A stretch of 64,000 nucleotides of DNA from Bacillus sp. B1-b2 (GTDB lineage: Bacteria; Bacillota; Bacilli; Bacillales; Cytobacillaceae): positions 1 through 64,000 of the forward strand of contig NZ_WEHU01000003.1 in assembly GCF_009183415.1 (NCBI RefSeq). Reading direction: 5' to 3'. The notes beneath the pieces were generated by a model. That model worked only from the letters and a program-made list of their open reading frames with translations. It was not told the origin of the DNA and searched no databases. The position numbers and the translations under genes are program-made. Of this stretch, positions 53,778 through 62,877 are shown piece by piece; positions within the stretch are counted from its first letter, which is position 1, and each line of letters starts with the position of its first letter.

Positions 53778-54284
53778 CTAAGAATATAACTTTATTAATG
53801 CTTGCTGAAAAAAGTTATTATCAGCATCCAGCTCAATGAAATAATCTAATTGCCATTTTTGTGTATTAATTGCTTGTTTACTAGTCGGCTCATCCCAGCT
53901 AGGATACACTCTAATAGCCATTTTTCCTTTTGTAGTAGCTGTCTTTAAGATATCTTGTTGTTCAAGTACATCTTTTGGAAAAACGAATTGTCCAAATCTA
54001 TTGCTATTAGCAAAAGTATTTATCACTAATAAATCTGTAGCATGATCATATGTATAAGGTTGATTTTTGTTATTTTCGTCTTTTTCCCAGAAGCTTACAA
54101 ACTGTCCATTTTTATTTGGTGTTATCTTAGCTACTCTAAATCTAACTGATTTTGAATTTAACTGAAATATACCAGCACCATAATCTGCATTCTGAACCTC
54201 TTCTCGAATAGAATGTATAACAAGCTGGTTAGGTTTATAAACATTTTCATTAACATAAGTTAATGACTTAAAAAATTCATTCAA
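53778..54284 (-). CDS. MepB-family protein
   Basis: 168 residues, TTG start behind AAGGAG. ADYGAGIFQLNSKSVRFRVAKITPNKNGQFVSFWEKDE, DLLVINTFANSNRFGQFVFPKDVL and GKMAIRVYPSWDEPTSKQAINTQKWQLDYFIEL are characteristic of MepB, named from the staphylococcal mepRAB locus. No MATE efflux gene or MarR gene is adjacent here. Cytosolic; activity unknown. Confidence 0.95.
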   Translation of the reverse strand: MNEFFKSLTYVNENVYKPNQLVIHSIREEVQNADYGAGIFQLNSKSVRFRVAKITPNKNGQFVSFWEKDENNKNQPYTYDHATDLLVINTFANSNRFGQFVFPKDVLEQQDILKTATTKGKMAIRVYPSWDEPTSKQAINTQKWQLDYFIELDADNNFFQQALIKLYS

Positions 54285-54363
54285 ATTATTTACTCCTTAG
54301 CTGACGACTTGCTAACTTGATATCTTGTATAAATAGTATGAAATGTAATGATAGATTCTACTT

Positions 54364-54486
54364 CTACTTTCCTTTTAATAACTCTATAATTTCTTTGTTT
54401 TGTTCACAGCTTTTTCTTACATTTGCCTCTATTGATAGACAGGTAATCGCTATGATTACAATACCAATTGCTATAACAAATAGCAT
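54364..54486 (-). CDS. 40-residue single-pass membrane protein
   Basis: From the ATG behind AAAGAGG; the longer frame lacks a site. One helix (LFVIAIGIVIIAITCLSI) then a charged helical tail (EANVRKSCEQNKEIIELLKGK) that could form coiled coil. Typical of small membrane proteins; unnamed. Confidence 0.6.
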   Translation of the reverse strand: MLFVIAIGIVIIAITCLSIEANVRKSCEQNKEIIELLKGK

Positions 54487-54643
54487 AATAATGACCTCTT
54501 TTCTATGTAACATTTTATTTCTCTTAAAAAACCTTTTTCTATTAATAGGTAATAAGTCTAAACAAAAAAGCCCCACTATGCGTAGTCAGATTTATTCTTA
54601 TCTGTCAACCGCCAGAGGAGCTTATCATTTTCATTCTCGTACA

Positions 54644-54865
54644 TTAACCAACATTCATAAATCGATTAATAGAATAAATGGTATCATCTATGTCATCACA
54701 TGTTTCAGTAACGGAGGTAATTAAATTTTTTAGTTCATAACATCCATCTTTATAACAAATAGTTAATATTGGTGTACCATCTTTTCCATTTAATAATACG
54801 TTAATCTCAGATGTATGATACTGTTTTAATGTTTTCAGCATCGTCTTGGTATGGTCTAAAGACAT
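54644..54865 (-). CDS. Small hypothetical protein
   Basis: 73 residues behind GGAGGG. Helical N-terminus (DHTKTMLKTLKQYH), a beta hairpin (INVLLNGKDGTPILTICYKDGCYEL) and an acidic C-terminus (TETCDDIDDTIYSI). Soluble. Unrecognised. Confidence 0.65.
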   Translation of the reverse strand: MSLDHTKTMLKTLKQYHTSEINVLLNGKDGTPILTICYKDGCYELKNLITSVTETCDDIDDTIYSINRFMNVG

Positions 54866-55038
54866 TTAGTTGACCCTCCTTCCCCATTATAAAGGGAAGG
54901 TGACTAAGTAAAGTCTGGTAGGACCCCAAATAATATAAATATAATTAACACTACCATAACATGGGATAACCCGTTAAGTAAAGCAGGTTATAGAAATATT
55001 AACCAATCCATCTAGAAATCCCCAACGTTAAGTTAAAT

Positions 55039-55488
55039 TTAGCTTACCCTTCTATTCTTATTCATTAGTACTCTCATAACTGCTAGACCATCGCTCTCCG
55101 TATATGGACTGTATTTTAATGGAATTAATGAACAGAAGCCAATTAGATAAGAAAAGATAATTATATAACGATAATAATCAGCATATTGAATATCTCCAAA
55201 TATCCAGACTATTGAACCTGTAAGAACATTAAATAGAAATCCACCCATATAGATGAATATGTATTGATATCTTTTAAGCTTGAGTGGTAGCTTCCATTCT
55301 ATTCTGCCCATGAAAATTAGATTTTTTCTGATGAAAAATTTTCTAATAGCAAATATTTTATTCCCTTCTCCAAAACCTATTCCTTTTATTTCTCCACCAT
55401 ATATTTTAACAAAAAAAGCATGCCCTAATTCATGAATCATTATTACGAGAATGTATGAAAAGATATATATTAATATACTAATAAACAA
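55039..55488 (-). CDS. M50-family (site-2 protease-like) membrane protein
   Basis: 149 residues, three to four membrane helices. HELGH at about 19-23 gives two zinc ligands and the catalytic Glu. The second site is SPYTESDGLAVMRVL near the end, matching N/D-P-x-x-DG where the third ligand Asp lies. It lacks a PDZ domain and is shorter than SpoIVFB (about 290), so it is a minimal member. Substrate unknown. Confidence 0.9.
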   Translation of the reverse strand: MFISILIYIFSYILVIMIHELGHAFFVKIYGGEIKGIGFGEGNKIFAIRKFFIRKNLIFMGRIEWKLPLKLKRYQYIFIYMGGFLFNVLTGSIVWIFGDIQYADYYRYIIIFSYLIGFCSLIPLKYSPYTESDGLAVMRVLMNKNRRVS

Positions 55489-55581
55489 TCTACTAGCCTC
55501 CTACACCTATTGTCATGCTAAATTGTTTTATTTTCTATATTGGTAAAATGATAGAGGGCTATAGGAATGTAAAGGGTCCAT

Positions 55582-55854
55582 CTAAGGTGAAGTATTAGTA
55601 AGGAAATAAACACTAATGGAAATAGCAAGTAGAAGTAATAAAAGAACCTGAAGACATATCCCAACAATACTACAAACCTTACCTGAAGTAGCTAAACCTC
55701 TCCCCTCTTGCTTGTACGACTCTATCTCCTTTATACTTTTAGATGCAAAAATAAGACCGATAATGCCAAGGATTAAACCGATATAAGGGACTATTATGGA
55801 TAATATACCAAGAGTTAATGAATAGATTGATTTGCTATTTGTGACTCTTCCCAT
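55582..55854 (-). CDS. DUF4190-like small membrane protein
   Basis: 90 residues, two membrane helices with the DUF4190 pattern: SLTLGILSIIVPYIGLILGIIGLIFASKSIKEI, then GRGLATSGKVCSIVGICLQVL. Such domains are found across Gram-positives, alone or in front of other domains. Function unknown. Confidence 0.88.
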   Translation of the reverse strand: MGRVTNSKSIYSLTLGILSIIVPYIGLILGIIGLIFASKSIKEIESYKQEGRGLATSGKVCSIVGICLQVLLLLLLAISISVYFLTNTSP

Positions 55855-56015
55855 TTTGAACCCCCTTTTTCCGTTTGAAAGCTATTTTTTTAAAGATTCT
55901 CTATAATATCCTTATTTCTTTATCTTGCAAGGAGCGTATACCGTTTTCCTTCTAATAAAGGATGTTTATACATTATGTAATCTCTATCCCTATTCCCAAT
56001 TCTCCATCAAAATTG

Positions 56016-56021
56016 TATAAT
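56016..56021 (+). promoter_or_regulatory. -10 box of the tRNA-like RNA
   Basis: A perfect TATAAT with an upstream TG lies 15 bp before the RNA's 5' stem; TTCCCA at 55993 is a weak -35 at 17-bp distance. Confidence 0.6.
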
Positions 56022-56035
56022 AGTTACAACTATAA

Positions 56036-56232
56036 GCCTCTGTAGCTATAGAAGGGAAGAGCGCCGGAAAACATTGTAAGTAACCGGGTCGCAAGGTGAG
56101 GGTTTCAGAAGCACCGAAAAGCAAATATGCTGAGGCAGGTGAAATTCCTAGCCAGTGAAAGTCCGTAGGGAAGCGTGTTCCCCCTAGCCTATGCTTACGA
56201 AAGGAGTGCGGGTTCGAATCCCGTCAGAGGCA
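56036..56232 (+). ncRNA. Structured RNA with tRNA-like ends (candidate raiA-motif RNA)
   Basis: The 5' end GCCTCTG pairs with CAGAGGC at the 3' end. Next to the 5' strand is a D-arm-like piece (TAGCTATAGAAGGGAAGAGC), and before the 3' strand a perfect T-arm, GCGGGTTCGAATCCCGT. The 150 nt between hold further hairpins (CCGG...CCGG; TAGGGAA...TTCCCCCTA) in place of anticodon and variable arms. No CCA and no normal anticodon stem-loop, so it is not a tRNA. The size, tRNA-like elbow and Firmicute host fit what I know of the raiA-motif noncoding RNA; that name is tentative. It has its own promoter and terminator. Confidence 0.75.
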
Positions 56233-56309
56233 TAATTGCTGATTATACAAAAGTCCATCTTCCAATATCCTGATATTTCATATAGTCGAAATAAATTCAG
56301 TTGATGTGG

Positions 56310-56344
56310 AAAAGGAGGCATTCATTATCGGAAACCTCCTTTTT
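56310..56344 (+). terminator. Terminator downstream of the tRNA-like RNA
   Basis: AAAAGGAGG and CCTCCTTTT pair across a 16-nt loop and run into TTTTTA. Confidence 0.8.
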
Positions 56345-56442
56345 ATGTTAGGTAGTATTTTAATGCACAAGATCTCTCTGCATGCTCCATGTAATCCAAT
56401 CTATTATACTTGAGTAGGTTCTCCATTACTTATCCTATGAAA

Positions 56443-56610
56443 TTAAGGGTTATGACCAAAAGAATTGACGGTATTATTTTTAATCGTTTCTCCAAGCTTT
56501 TCTAACTGAACATTTTCATCTACTGGAGTCATCCCAGATTTCTTTTCAAAATAGATGGCAAGACCACAAAGTATAGCTACAAAAGCTATAACACCAAATA
56601 TCCAGATCAT
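56443..56610 (-). CDS. 55-residue single-pass membrane protein
   Basis: ATG preceded by GGAGGTGACAGT. One N-terminal helix (MIWIFGVIAFVAILCGLAIYF) then a polar tail with a helical Glu/Lys part (VQLEKLGETIKNNTVNSF). Strong binding site and membrane helix support coding. Unnamed. Confidence 0.7.
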   Translation of the reverse strand: MIWIFGVIAFVAILCGLAIYFEKKSGMTPVDENVQLEKLGETIKNNTVNSFGHNP

Positions 56611-56753
56611 ACTGTCACCTCCTTAATCATAACAAACAACCTATAGAAATATCCTATATTCTGCAGTTTCTTCTACTATTTAACATATACGAAAAATAGA
56701 TACTAAGGTTTCAAAATAGTCAAAATTCATTTTGCAAAATCCTATTTAACTAT

Positions 56754-57080
56754 CTATTCATATTTAATGTTTTGTACGTCTCCATCCTTAACTTCCGCCC
56801 ATTGTTCTATTTTATTTTCTTTATTTAAGTACAATAAGTATTCTAAACTGTTATCCTTATCCTCCTCCGGTTTCACTCGGTAGGTTCTCGTTGCTGCCCA
56901 CCAAGCTTCGTGAGATTGTTTTTCCACTACAGAGATTTCAAAACCTAATTTTGACTCTATCACTTGAACTTCTTCGTTTCTGTCAATAATTTGCCAAATA
57001 GATACTCCAACTACAGCAAATATTGCTAAACCTACACCCAACAGAATAATTAACTTCTTACTTCTTCTTTTTTCAGTCAT
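56754..57080 (-). CDS. Membrane-anchored small protein
   Basis: 108 residues. Basic start MTEKRRSKK, a membrane helix (LIILLGVGLAIFAVVGVSIW), and a compact extracytoplasmic domain with EAWWAATRTYRVKPEED and LEYLLYLNKENKIEQWAEV. The layout resembles small DUF3139-type proteins but I do not claim the family. It lies 50 bp after the DUF1835 gene on the same strand. Confidence 0.7.
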   Translation of the reverse strand: MTEKRRSKKLIILLGVGLAIFAVVGVSIWQIIDRNEEVQVIESKLGFEISVVEKQSHEAWWAATRTYRVKPEEDKDNSLEYLLYLNKENKIEQWAEVKDGDVQNIKYE

Positions 57081-57130
57081 TATAGTACTCCTTTTTTCAT
57101 GATATTCAATGCCTCACTATATAAATCTGA

Positions 57131-58171
57131 CTAGCGAAGTTTAACACTATAATATCTCATCGCTTTGGGAACTCCTTCTATTTCCAATTCACCATTAACA
57201 ATTAAGTGTCTGACTCTATATTCGAAGTACTGGTCGCCAATGTATTGATCTACATGACCCAATACTTCACCTATTAGACGAGCAGATTTGATAAAATCCT
57301 CACTCTTTTTCTCTAAATGTAATCTTTTCAATGTAGTGATTATATATTCATCATAATAATTCTGATTAACATTTATTATTCTATTATTCTTCCAAATTCT
57401 TAAAACCTCTTTATTACTAGACAACTGCTCCCAATCACGCTGAATCCCGGCTCGTTCTTCTATTGTTATGTAGTTCTCTTCCCTATTATTTTCATACATG
57501 ATACCTATTTTATCAGGAGAAATCTCGCCAGAGTGTTTATGAAAAACAGTGTGACCAGGAAGTCCGAATTGTTCACCATATTGTAACGTTGTATTCAATA
57601 TGCTAATTCTATTTGTTTTATCTTTTAATAAATATAAAGCATATCTCAAGGCAGTTTGTTCATGGGCATTTTCCCCTGTCCATATAATGATTGGGACCTC
57701 TTTCGAAATAGAGGAAAGCTCAGCATTGCGATGCTTAAATTCAGCTTTATAGTTTACTAAAACTTCATCGTCTAGATTAATATGTTTTAATAGCCATTGA
57801 TATCTATTGTTTATACCTTGCTGTTCATGTAGTTGCCAAACTGGCCCGATAGAAAAAATATCTGAAAAGGTAATGATCTTTTCTTCTTTATTCAATCCTT
57901 TTTCTTGTAATGCTACCCTTAAACTTCCAGCAAACGAATCACCAAATACGATATGAACTGCTTTATATGGCATCTCTTTTTCCGTATTTTCTTGATTTTT
58001 CTTATATGTTAAATAATCACGATATATCTTTCTCATATCACTAGCCATTTGTCCTTCAGCATATTTCCCTTCTTCTTCCAACATCTGAATTCTTAGAAAT
58101 ATGTTAAACAGAATAGACTTTACTTCCTCTTCCGAAGATTGTTTCACTAGGTATTTCAACTTATCTATCAT
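57131..58171 (-). CDS. DUF1835/DUF3658 domain protein
   Basis: 346 residues from the ATG behind AAGGAGG. After a helical N-terminus, VHIVFGDSFAGSLRVAL and IITFSDIFSIGPVWQLHE mark DUF1835, and the C-terminal LLKD...ISILNTTLQYGEQF through RLHLEKKSEDFIKSARLIGEVLGHVDQYIGDQYFEYRVRHLIVNGELEIEG marks DUF3658. These paired domains are widespread in Bacilli and their activity is unknown. Confidence 0.9.
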   Translation of the reverse strand: MIDKLKYLVKQSSEEEVKSILFNIFLRIQMLEEEGKYAEGQMASDMRKIYRDYLTYKKNQENTEKEMPYKAVHIVFGDSFAGSLRVALQEKGLNKEEKIITFSDIFSIGPVWQLHEQQGINNRYQWLLKHINLDDEVLVNYKAEFKHRNAELSSISKEVPIIIWTGENAHEQTALRYALYLLKDKTNRISILNTTLQYGEQFGLPGHTVFHKHSGEISPDKIGIMYENNREENYITIEERAGIQRDWEQLSSNKEVLRIWKNNRIINVNQNYYDEYIITTLKRLHLEKKSEDFIKSARLIGEVLGHVDQYIGDQYFEYRVRHLIVNGELEIEGVPKAMRYYSVKLR

Positions 58172-58483
58172 GCTATTAACCTCCTTATAGACGATTCTAC
58201 CATAAAATTCCATATATACACATATTGAAATTTAAATTCGTATGAATCAAGGGAGTAAAGATGTCTCTTAGTTAGCTCGTTTTTTTATATAACAAAAGAT
58301 GCGGAAAAAAAAGGAAGTTTATGATGGTGTTGAAGTAGCTTGTACTTTCAACCAATAATAAGATATGCAATTAGAACCTAACTAGTGAGTATATAATTCT
58401 CAAAATGTAAGGCAATTGGACAAGCAATAAAAGTTTATAAACATAATCTATTTATGTATAAAATAAGAAAGAAGGTGACTTAT
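58172..58483. other. Divergent promoter region
   Basis: Between the DUF1835 gene and the C1q-like gene. No gene; promoters not resolved by eye. Confidence 0.35.
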
Positions 58484-59062
58484 ATGGCAAAATTTTTTAA
58501 TAATGTTGTGGTTAACTTCAATGTTCTTGGATATACCAATATTGAACAAAACGGATTTGGAAATTCAACAACCACTAAAGAAATAAACATATTAAGTAAC
58601 AATCATCATTGTTTAAAAGACAAACCTTCCGAAATAAAGTATGGAGGGTTTAGGGCGGAAAATACAACAATTTATATTCCAGTTGTTGCACCAAGTACCT
58701 ATCTGAAGGTATTTTACTGGGATGAACAGTTTGATTTAGCGAACGAATACGATTCAGTATCTTCTGTATTTACTGCCTCCACAAATGGTGTTTATTCCTT
58801 TTCTTCCTCTATTCAATTCGTTCCTAATTTCCCAGTAGAACATCAAGTTGCTGCTCGATTTATTGTGAATGGTCAGATTGAAACAGTTGCTCTTGAACAT
58901 ACTGGTGTAACTGCGTCTAATCGTTCAATCATTGAAATAAGTGACATCCTAAAGTTAAATGCAGGAGATACGGTTGAGGTTTACTTTGCAAGTAGTGTTC
59001 CGGGAGTAATCTCATCTGCCAATAATCACTTTGCAGCAGCCAGATTTCCCTCTCCAACTTAA
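58484..59062 (+). CDS. C1q/BclA-C-terminal-like jelly-roll protein
   Basis: 192 residues from the ATG behind AAGAAGGTG. The C-terminal 130 residues have the C1q/TNF-like pattern: YDSVSSVFTASTNGVYSFSSSIQF, AARFIVNGQIETVAL, LKLNAGDTVEVYFASSVPG and a final AARFPSP. In Bacilli such domains form trimers at the tip of spore hair filaments (BclA) or on cell surfaces. There is no collagen-like repeat and no signal peptide, as for proteins packed on spores from the mother cell. Spore-surface location is inference. Confidence 0.75.
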   Translation: MAKFFNNVVVNFNVLGYTNIEQNGFGNSTTTKEINILSNNHHCLKDKPSEIKYGGFRAENTTIYIPVVAPSTYLKVFYWDEQFDLANEYDSVSSVFTASTNGVYSFSSSIQFVPNFPVEHQVAARFIVNGQIETVALEHTGVTASNRSIIEISDILKLNAGDTVEVYFASSVPGVISSANNHFAAARFPSPT

Positions 59063-59098
59063 TAATATGTAGTGACTTTTTTAGACATTAAATGAAGA

Positions 59099-59137
59099 AA
59101 ATCATCTCACCACTGTAGAGTAGAGATGATTTTTTTG
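59099..59137 (+). terminator. Terminator of the C1q-like gene
   Basis: ATCATCTC and GAGATGAT pair across a 14-nt loop, followed by seven T. Confidence 0.92.
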
Positions 59138-59365
59138 TGTATAGTTAATACCCTATATTATAATTTACTTTTCCTTAATTTAATAATTTTATTTAAAAAA
59201 TACATACTAATTTGAAGTAGATAAAGTTTCGTTTCGAATATATCTAAGGAGCGAAGAAGATAGACTTGTCTTTCTAATTACGTTTTAACAAGAAGCAATA
59301 GAGCTAAGAATTGAATCCATATCACTTTATCATTATTAAGTAAAAACCTAAGTATTCGACTTCAT

Positions 59366-59908
59366 CTATTTTACAAGACTTTTACTTAAAACAACACTTC
59401 TGTAGTTTGTATGATTCCAGTTAACATATTCAATAAAACGATAACCCTTCTTACCATAATATTGTATGAGATGACTAGCTCCTTCAGCAGTATCGAGTGC
59501 AAGTTCTTCTGCTTTGTCTTTTGTTGCTAACTTTTCCACTAATTCAAGTAGTTCCCGCCCCACCCCTTTAGATTGAAAGGAAGGGTTAACGCCAAATTGT
59601 CCAATTTTCGCTACATTATCTTTATCATACCAATGACAGCCTGTGTTATTCTTAGGTGAGTAATAGGTAATAGATCCAATAATTTCACTATCTTTTAATG
59701 CAATAAGGCATACCGCATTTTTTATTCTTCTTCTTGTAACGGTAGAGTCTTGATGAGTTGCCATATAATTGAATCCTAGATCTGCTAGTTGTTTATAAGA
59801 TATATTTAACAACTTTGTCAACTGTTCAATGTCATCTTTGGTTGATTCAAACGGACGAATAAATATCCCATTAAAATTAGTTAAAAGTTCATTTTGAATA
59901 GTGCTCAC
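59366..59908 (-). CDS. GNAT acetyltransferase
   Basis: 180 residues from a GTG behind AAAGGGG; the longer frame lacks a site. KIGQFGVNPSFQSKGVGRELLELVEKLA is motif A with the acetyl-CoA loop (QSKGVG), LALDTAEGASHLIQYYGKKGYRFIEY motif B. The N-terminal part IRPFESTKDDIEQLTKLLNISY is standard. Substrate unknown. Confidence 0.92.
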   Translation of the reverse strand: MSTIQNELLTNFNGIFIRPFESTKDDIEQLTKLLNISYKQLADLGFNYMATHQDSTVTRRRIKNAVCLIALKDSEIIGSITYYSPKNNTGCHWYDKDNVAKIGQFGVNPSFQSKGVGRELLELVEKLATKDKAEELALDTAEGASHLIQYYGKKGYRFIEYVNWNHTNYRSVVLSKSLVK

Positions 59909-60188
59909 TATATTTCCCCTTTTCGATATAAGGTATAATATTATATGTGTTAAATATACCAAACAATCATGTTGTTAAAAGGATTATGTGAGAAGATATT
60001 ACAAGTTTTTTTAAGTAAATTTAATTCATTTGCCACGATAGTGACATTACTAACCGTTCTCACTTCGGAACCCTACCAACAGAGGAAAGGCGGAGTATTT
60101 TTTAAAAAGTATTGAAAATTATTAAAAAGATGGATGAAATACAATAACTAAATTTGTTTGATAATTCTAACAAGGAGTTGACTTTTAT

Positions 60189-60563
60189 TTGAGCGCTAAT
60201 AATACTAGTACATCGATTTCAAAGGACATTATTATAACTAATTTGACTGGCTATATCTCTATAGCAGATGTAGGTAAGTGGTTTGATACTTTTGAGCAAA
60301 CATGTCATTTATATATTAAACAAAATAAAAAATTTAAGTTGTTAGTGAATCGCAAAGATTACACACCAGAACATTTCACAGTTCAAAAATTATGGAAAGA
60401 TAAATTCTTCTCAAATGACCTATTAAACAACACCATTGCAATTGCATTTTTATTAGATGAAGGAGATATATTAGATCACCTTAACCAATCTAATACCAAA
60501 GAAAATGTAAGATTTTCAAGCGACTATGATTACTTGATTGACTGGATTACTAGCTATAAATAA
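60189..60563 (+). CDS. Hypothetical protein, possibly STAS/SpoIIAA-like
   Basis: 124 residues from a TTG start; GGAG lies 12 nt upstream, rather far. Pattern of alternating strands and helices (DIIITNLTGYISIADVGKWFDTFEQTC, KFKLLVNRKDYTP, AIAFLLDEGDILDHL) recalls SpoIIAA-like folds, but no motif is decisive. Soluble. Confidence 0.6.
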   Translation: MSANNTSTSISKDIIITNLTGYISIADVGKWFDTFEQTCHLYIKQNKKFKLLVNRKDYTPEHFTVQKLWKDKFFSNDLLNNTIAIAFLLDEGDILDHLNQSNTKENVRFSSDYDYLIDWITSYK

Positions 60564-60849
60564 GCATATCAATATCTTAAATTATTGAAAGGGAATTTTT
60601 TGTAAACTATTATTTTCATCGACCTGCCCATATAGCCATATAAGAAAAGGAATTCCTTTTATTTATGGGTAGCATCCGTTAGTTTATGTAAATTTCCTCC
60701 ATCAATCTTTTCTTTATATTCCATATTATTTCCCCTTTATAAACCACCGTTTCCTTTAAGTTGTCTTCTCCATTAAAATGCATATTTTCGTACTCAAAGA
60801 AAATACTAGTTCTATCGAGAGATACACAAATCTTAAAGGAGTTCCTAAT

Positions 60850-61320
60850 ATGTTTATAACTATAACCAGAATCTTCATCATTATAGTCTCATGGTGCAGT
60901 ATTTTATTAATCCCCAAGAAATCCTTTTTTAGATTCCTACCTGTCACTCTATTTTCAACTATATTTCTATTAGTAGAGACATTTCTCTCATTGAAGTTCA
61001 AATGGTGGAAGGTTAAGGGAGGAATTCATGGAATGATTAATAATGCTTTTACTTTTATTTTCGGTCCTTACTTTGTAGGAAATATACTAATATTCCATTT
61101 TACATATAAAAAATTTTGGTTGTATGCTGCTATTAATGCCATTATGGATATTCTACTTGCTGTACCACTCAATAACTTTTTTGAAAAGCATGGATTCTAT
61201 AAACTGAAGAAAGCAAACAGAGCTTTCCTATTTGCATCTGCTTACTTATATGCTATGTGTAATTATGGATTTCAAAAATTACTAGATAAAAATGCAAAGA
61301 TTGAAGGTAAAAAGGGGTAG
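60850..61320 (+). CDS. Membrane protein, paralogue of the protein at 31.1 kb
   Basis: 156 residues from the ATG behind AAAGGAG (the longer frame is upstream of it). Four helices, with IPKKSFFRFLPVTLFSTIF, FKWWKVKGG, FIFGPYF, NILIFHFTYKKFWLY and KHGFYKLKKANRAF in common with the 31.1-kb protein. The two copies are about 30 kb apart with different neighbours, so the duplication is old or they came separately. Confidence 0.82.
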   Translation: MFITITRIFIIIVSWCSILLIPKKSFFRFLPVTLFSTIFLLVETFLSLKFKWWKVKGGIHGMINNAFTFIFGPYFVGNILIFHFTYKKFWLYAAINAIMDILLAVPLNNFFEKHGFYKLKKANRAFLFASAYLYAMCNYGFQKLLDKNAKIEGKKG

Positions 61321-61946
61321 TCATATTTATCTTCCCCTTCCTTTCAAATTGGCCATCCTCACATTAAATTTTTACTGTAAATAACCACTATCCAATATTC
61401 CATCATTGAGAGAACACTCCTAGTTAAAACTCATCTTAATAAGAATAAGATTCAACAGGGGAAACTTATTTCCCCTTATATAACTAACCTCCCTTTTCTA
61501 CCACAAAAAAAATTAAATAAATAAAAAAACATTAATCCAACTTGAATCAATGAGTCCGTTACTTTATAAAGGTTAAGATTGAGCACTAATTACCATTCAA
61601 CATCCATAAATAACCTTACATCCATCGCCATTATTTAAAAATATGAAATTGTATTCGATTTTTTTTAGGTCAACAAAGCGGAAGCAATAGAGGGATTATT
61701 TGAACTATTGAAAATGTTAACTGAATCTAGGGGGATATTATATGAGCAAGTGAATCGTGGACATTAATTAAGCTAAATTTCTCAAGAAACTCAGGAAAAG
61801 GTAAGATCTTATATTATATAAAAACAGCACCAGCTACATATTAGAGCGGTGCTGTTTTTATATTAAATGCATCATCTACCAAAAAATCTGGAGAAAAAGA
61901 ATACATTAGAATAAAAGTTTCTTTTTACTATTTATTAAAAGCATTC
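61321..61946. other. Long intergenic stretch with a decayed frame
   Basis: Around 61670-61767 a start-less plus-strand frame reads KAEAIEGLFELLKMLTESRG and continues ILYEQVNRGH to a stop, probably the end of a lost gene. A terminator follows at 61820. No intact gene is seen. Confidence 0.4.
61820..61859. terminator. Bidirectional terminator downstream of the SDR gene
   Basis: AAAAACAGCACC and GGTGCTGTTTTT form a perfect 12-bp stem with a 16-nt loop and T tracts on both strands. Confidence 0.9.
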
Positions 61947-62684
61947 TTATTGTGCTGTATACCCACCATCAACTGTCAAGCTATTACCAGTCATGTATGA
62001 AGAATCATCCGAAGCCATGAATAATACGGCTTTTGCCATTTCTTCTGATTTTCCAAGACGTTTCATCGGTGTAGCTGCAGATAAAGCCTGTTTGCTTTCT
62101 TCTGGTATAATTGGTGTATCAATGAAACCTGGGCATAGTGCGTTAATACGAATATTTTGTTCTGCATATTCAAGAGCAAGAGAACGAGTTAAGTTGATTA
62201 CGCCGCCTTTTGCTGCGTTATATGCTGCAGAACCAGGAGATCCAACCCAACCGTACATAGATGCCGTATTCACAATTGAACCTCCGCCTGTTTTTAACAT
62301 TTCACGGATAGATTCACGTGCTACTAAAAAGACACCATCCAAATCAACATTTACAGTGTTGCGCCATTCTGAGTAATCTAAGTCATGGGAAGAATGAACA
62401 CGCCCAATTCCAGCATTATTGAAAACAATATCTACTTTACCAAATGTTTCAACAGTTTGTTTAAAGATATTTGCAACTTCCTCTTCACTTGTAATATTTG
62501 CTTTTATAAAAAGTGCTTCAGCATTAAGGCCTTTTAATTCTGCCTCAAATGCTTTTCCTTTTTCCTCATTTAAGTCGACAAGAACTACTTTAGCACCTTC
62601 TGAAACGAATAATCGTGCTGTTGCTGCCCCAATACCTGATGCTCCCCCAGTAATAACTGCTACTTTATCTTGTAATTTTCCCAT
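61947..62684 (-). CDS. Short-chain dehydrogenase/reductase
   Basis: 245 residues, classical SDR. TGGASGIG (cofactor, about 13-20), D at the end of beta-2 (VLVDLNEEKGKA, favouring NAD), NNAGIG, catalytic Ser in NTASMYGW, and YNAAKGG with Tyr and Lys. The C-terminal PGFIDTP and TGNSLTVDGGY are standard. Substrate probably an alcohol or ketone. It is divergent from a tetR gene with a palindromic operator between them, so it is the likely target of that repressor. Confidence 0.96.
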   Translation of the reverse strand: MGKLQDKVAVITGGASGIGAATARLFVSEGAKVVLVDLNEEKGKAFEAELKGLNAEALFIKANITSEEEVANIFKQTVETFGKVDIVFNNAGIGRVHSSHDLDYSEWRNTVNVDLDGVFLVARESIREMLKTGGGSIVNTASMYGWVGSPGSAAYNAAKGGVINLTRSLALEYAEQNIRINALCPGFIDTPIIPEESKQALSAATPMKRLGKSEEMAKAVLFMASDDSSYMTGNSLTVDGGYTAQ

Positions 62685-62821
62685 CCTATTTCCTCCTAGT
62701 ATTAAACATATTAAAATATAATGTAAGATAAAAATAATAAAATTTCGCTTTATTTTTTATCTTTCCCCTAATTCAATTGTACTATTCTGTTTACATTTAA
62801 CAATCATTAAGATATTATTAT

Positions 62822-62840
62822 GTGTCTATTAGATAGACAC
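62822..62840. promoter_or_regulatory. TetR-type operator between SDR and tetR
   Basis: GTGTCTAT-TAG-ATAGACAC, a perfect 8-bp inverted repeat with a 3-bp spacer, 38 bp before the tetR start. It is placed to control both divergent genes. Confidence 0.8.
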
Positions 62841-62877
62841 TTACGTTAAATCTGTTTAAATGGAAGGAGGTTCTTTC

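Noticed and set aside
56036..56232. Ordinary tRNA gene
   Set aside because: Ends look like a tRNA, but the 150-nt middle has no anticodon arm and there is no CCA; group I intron core sequences were not found either.
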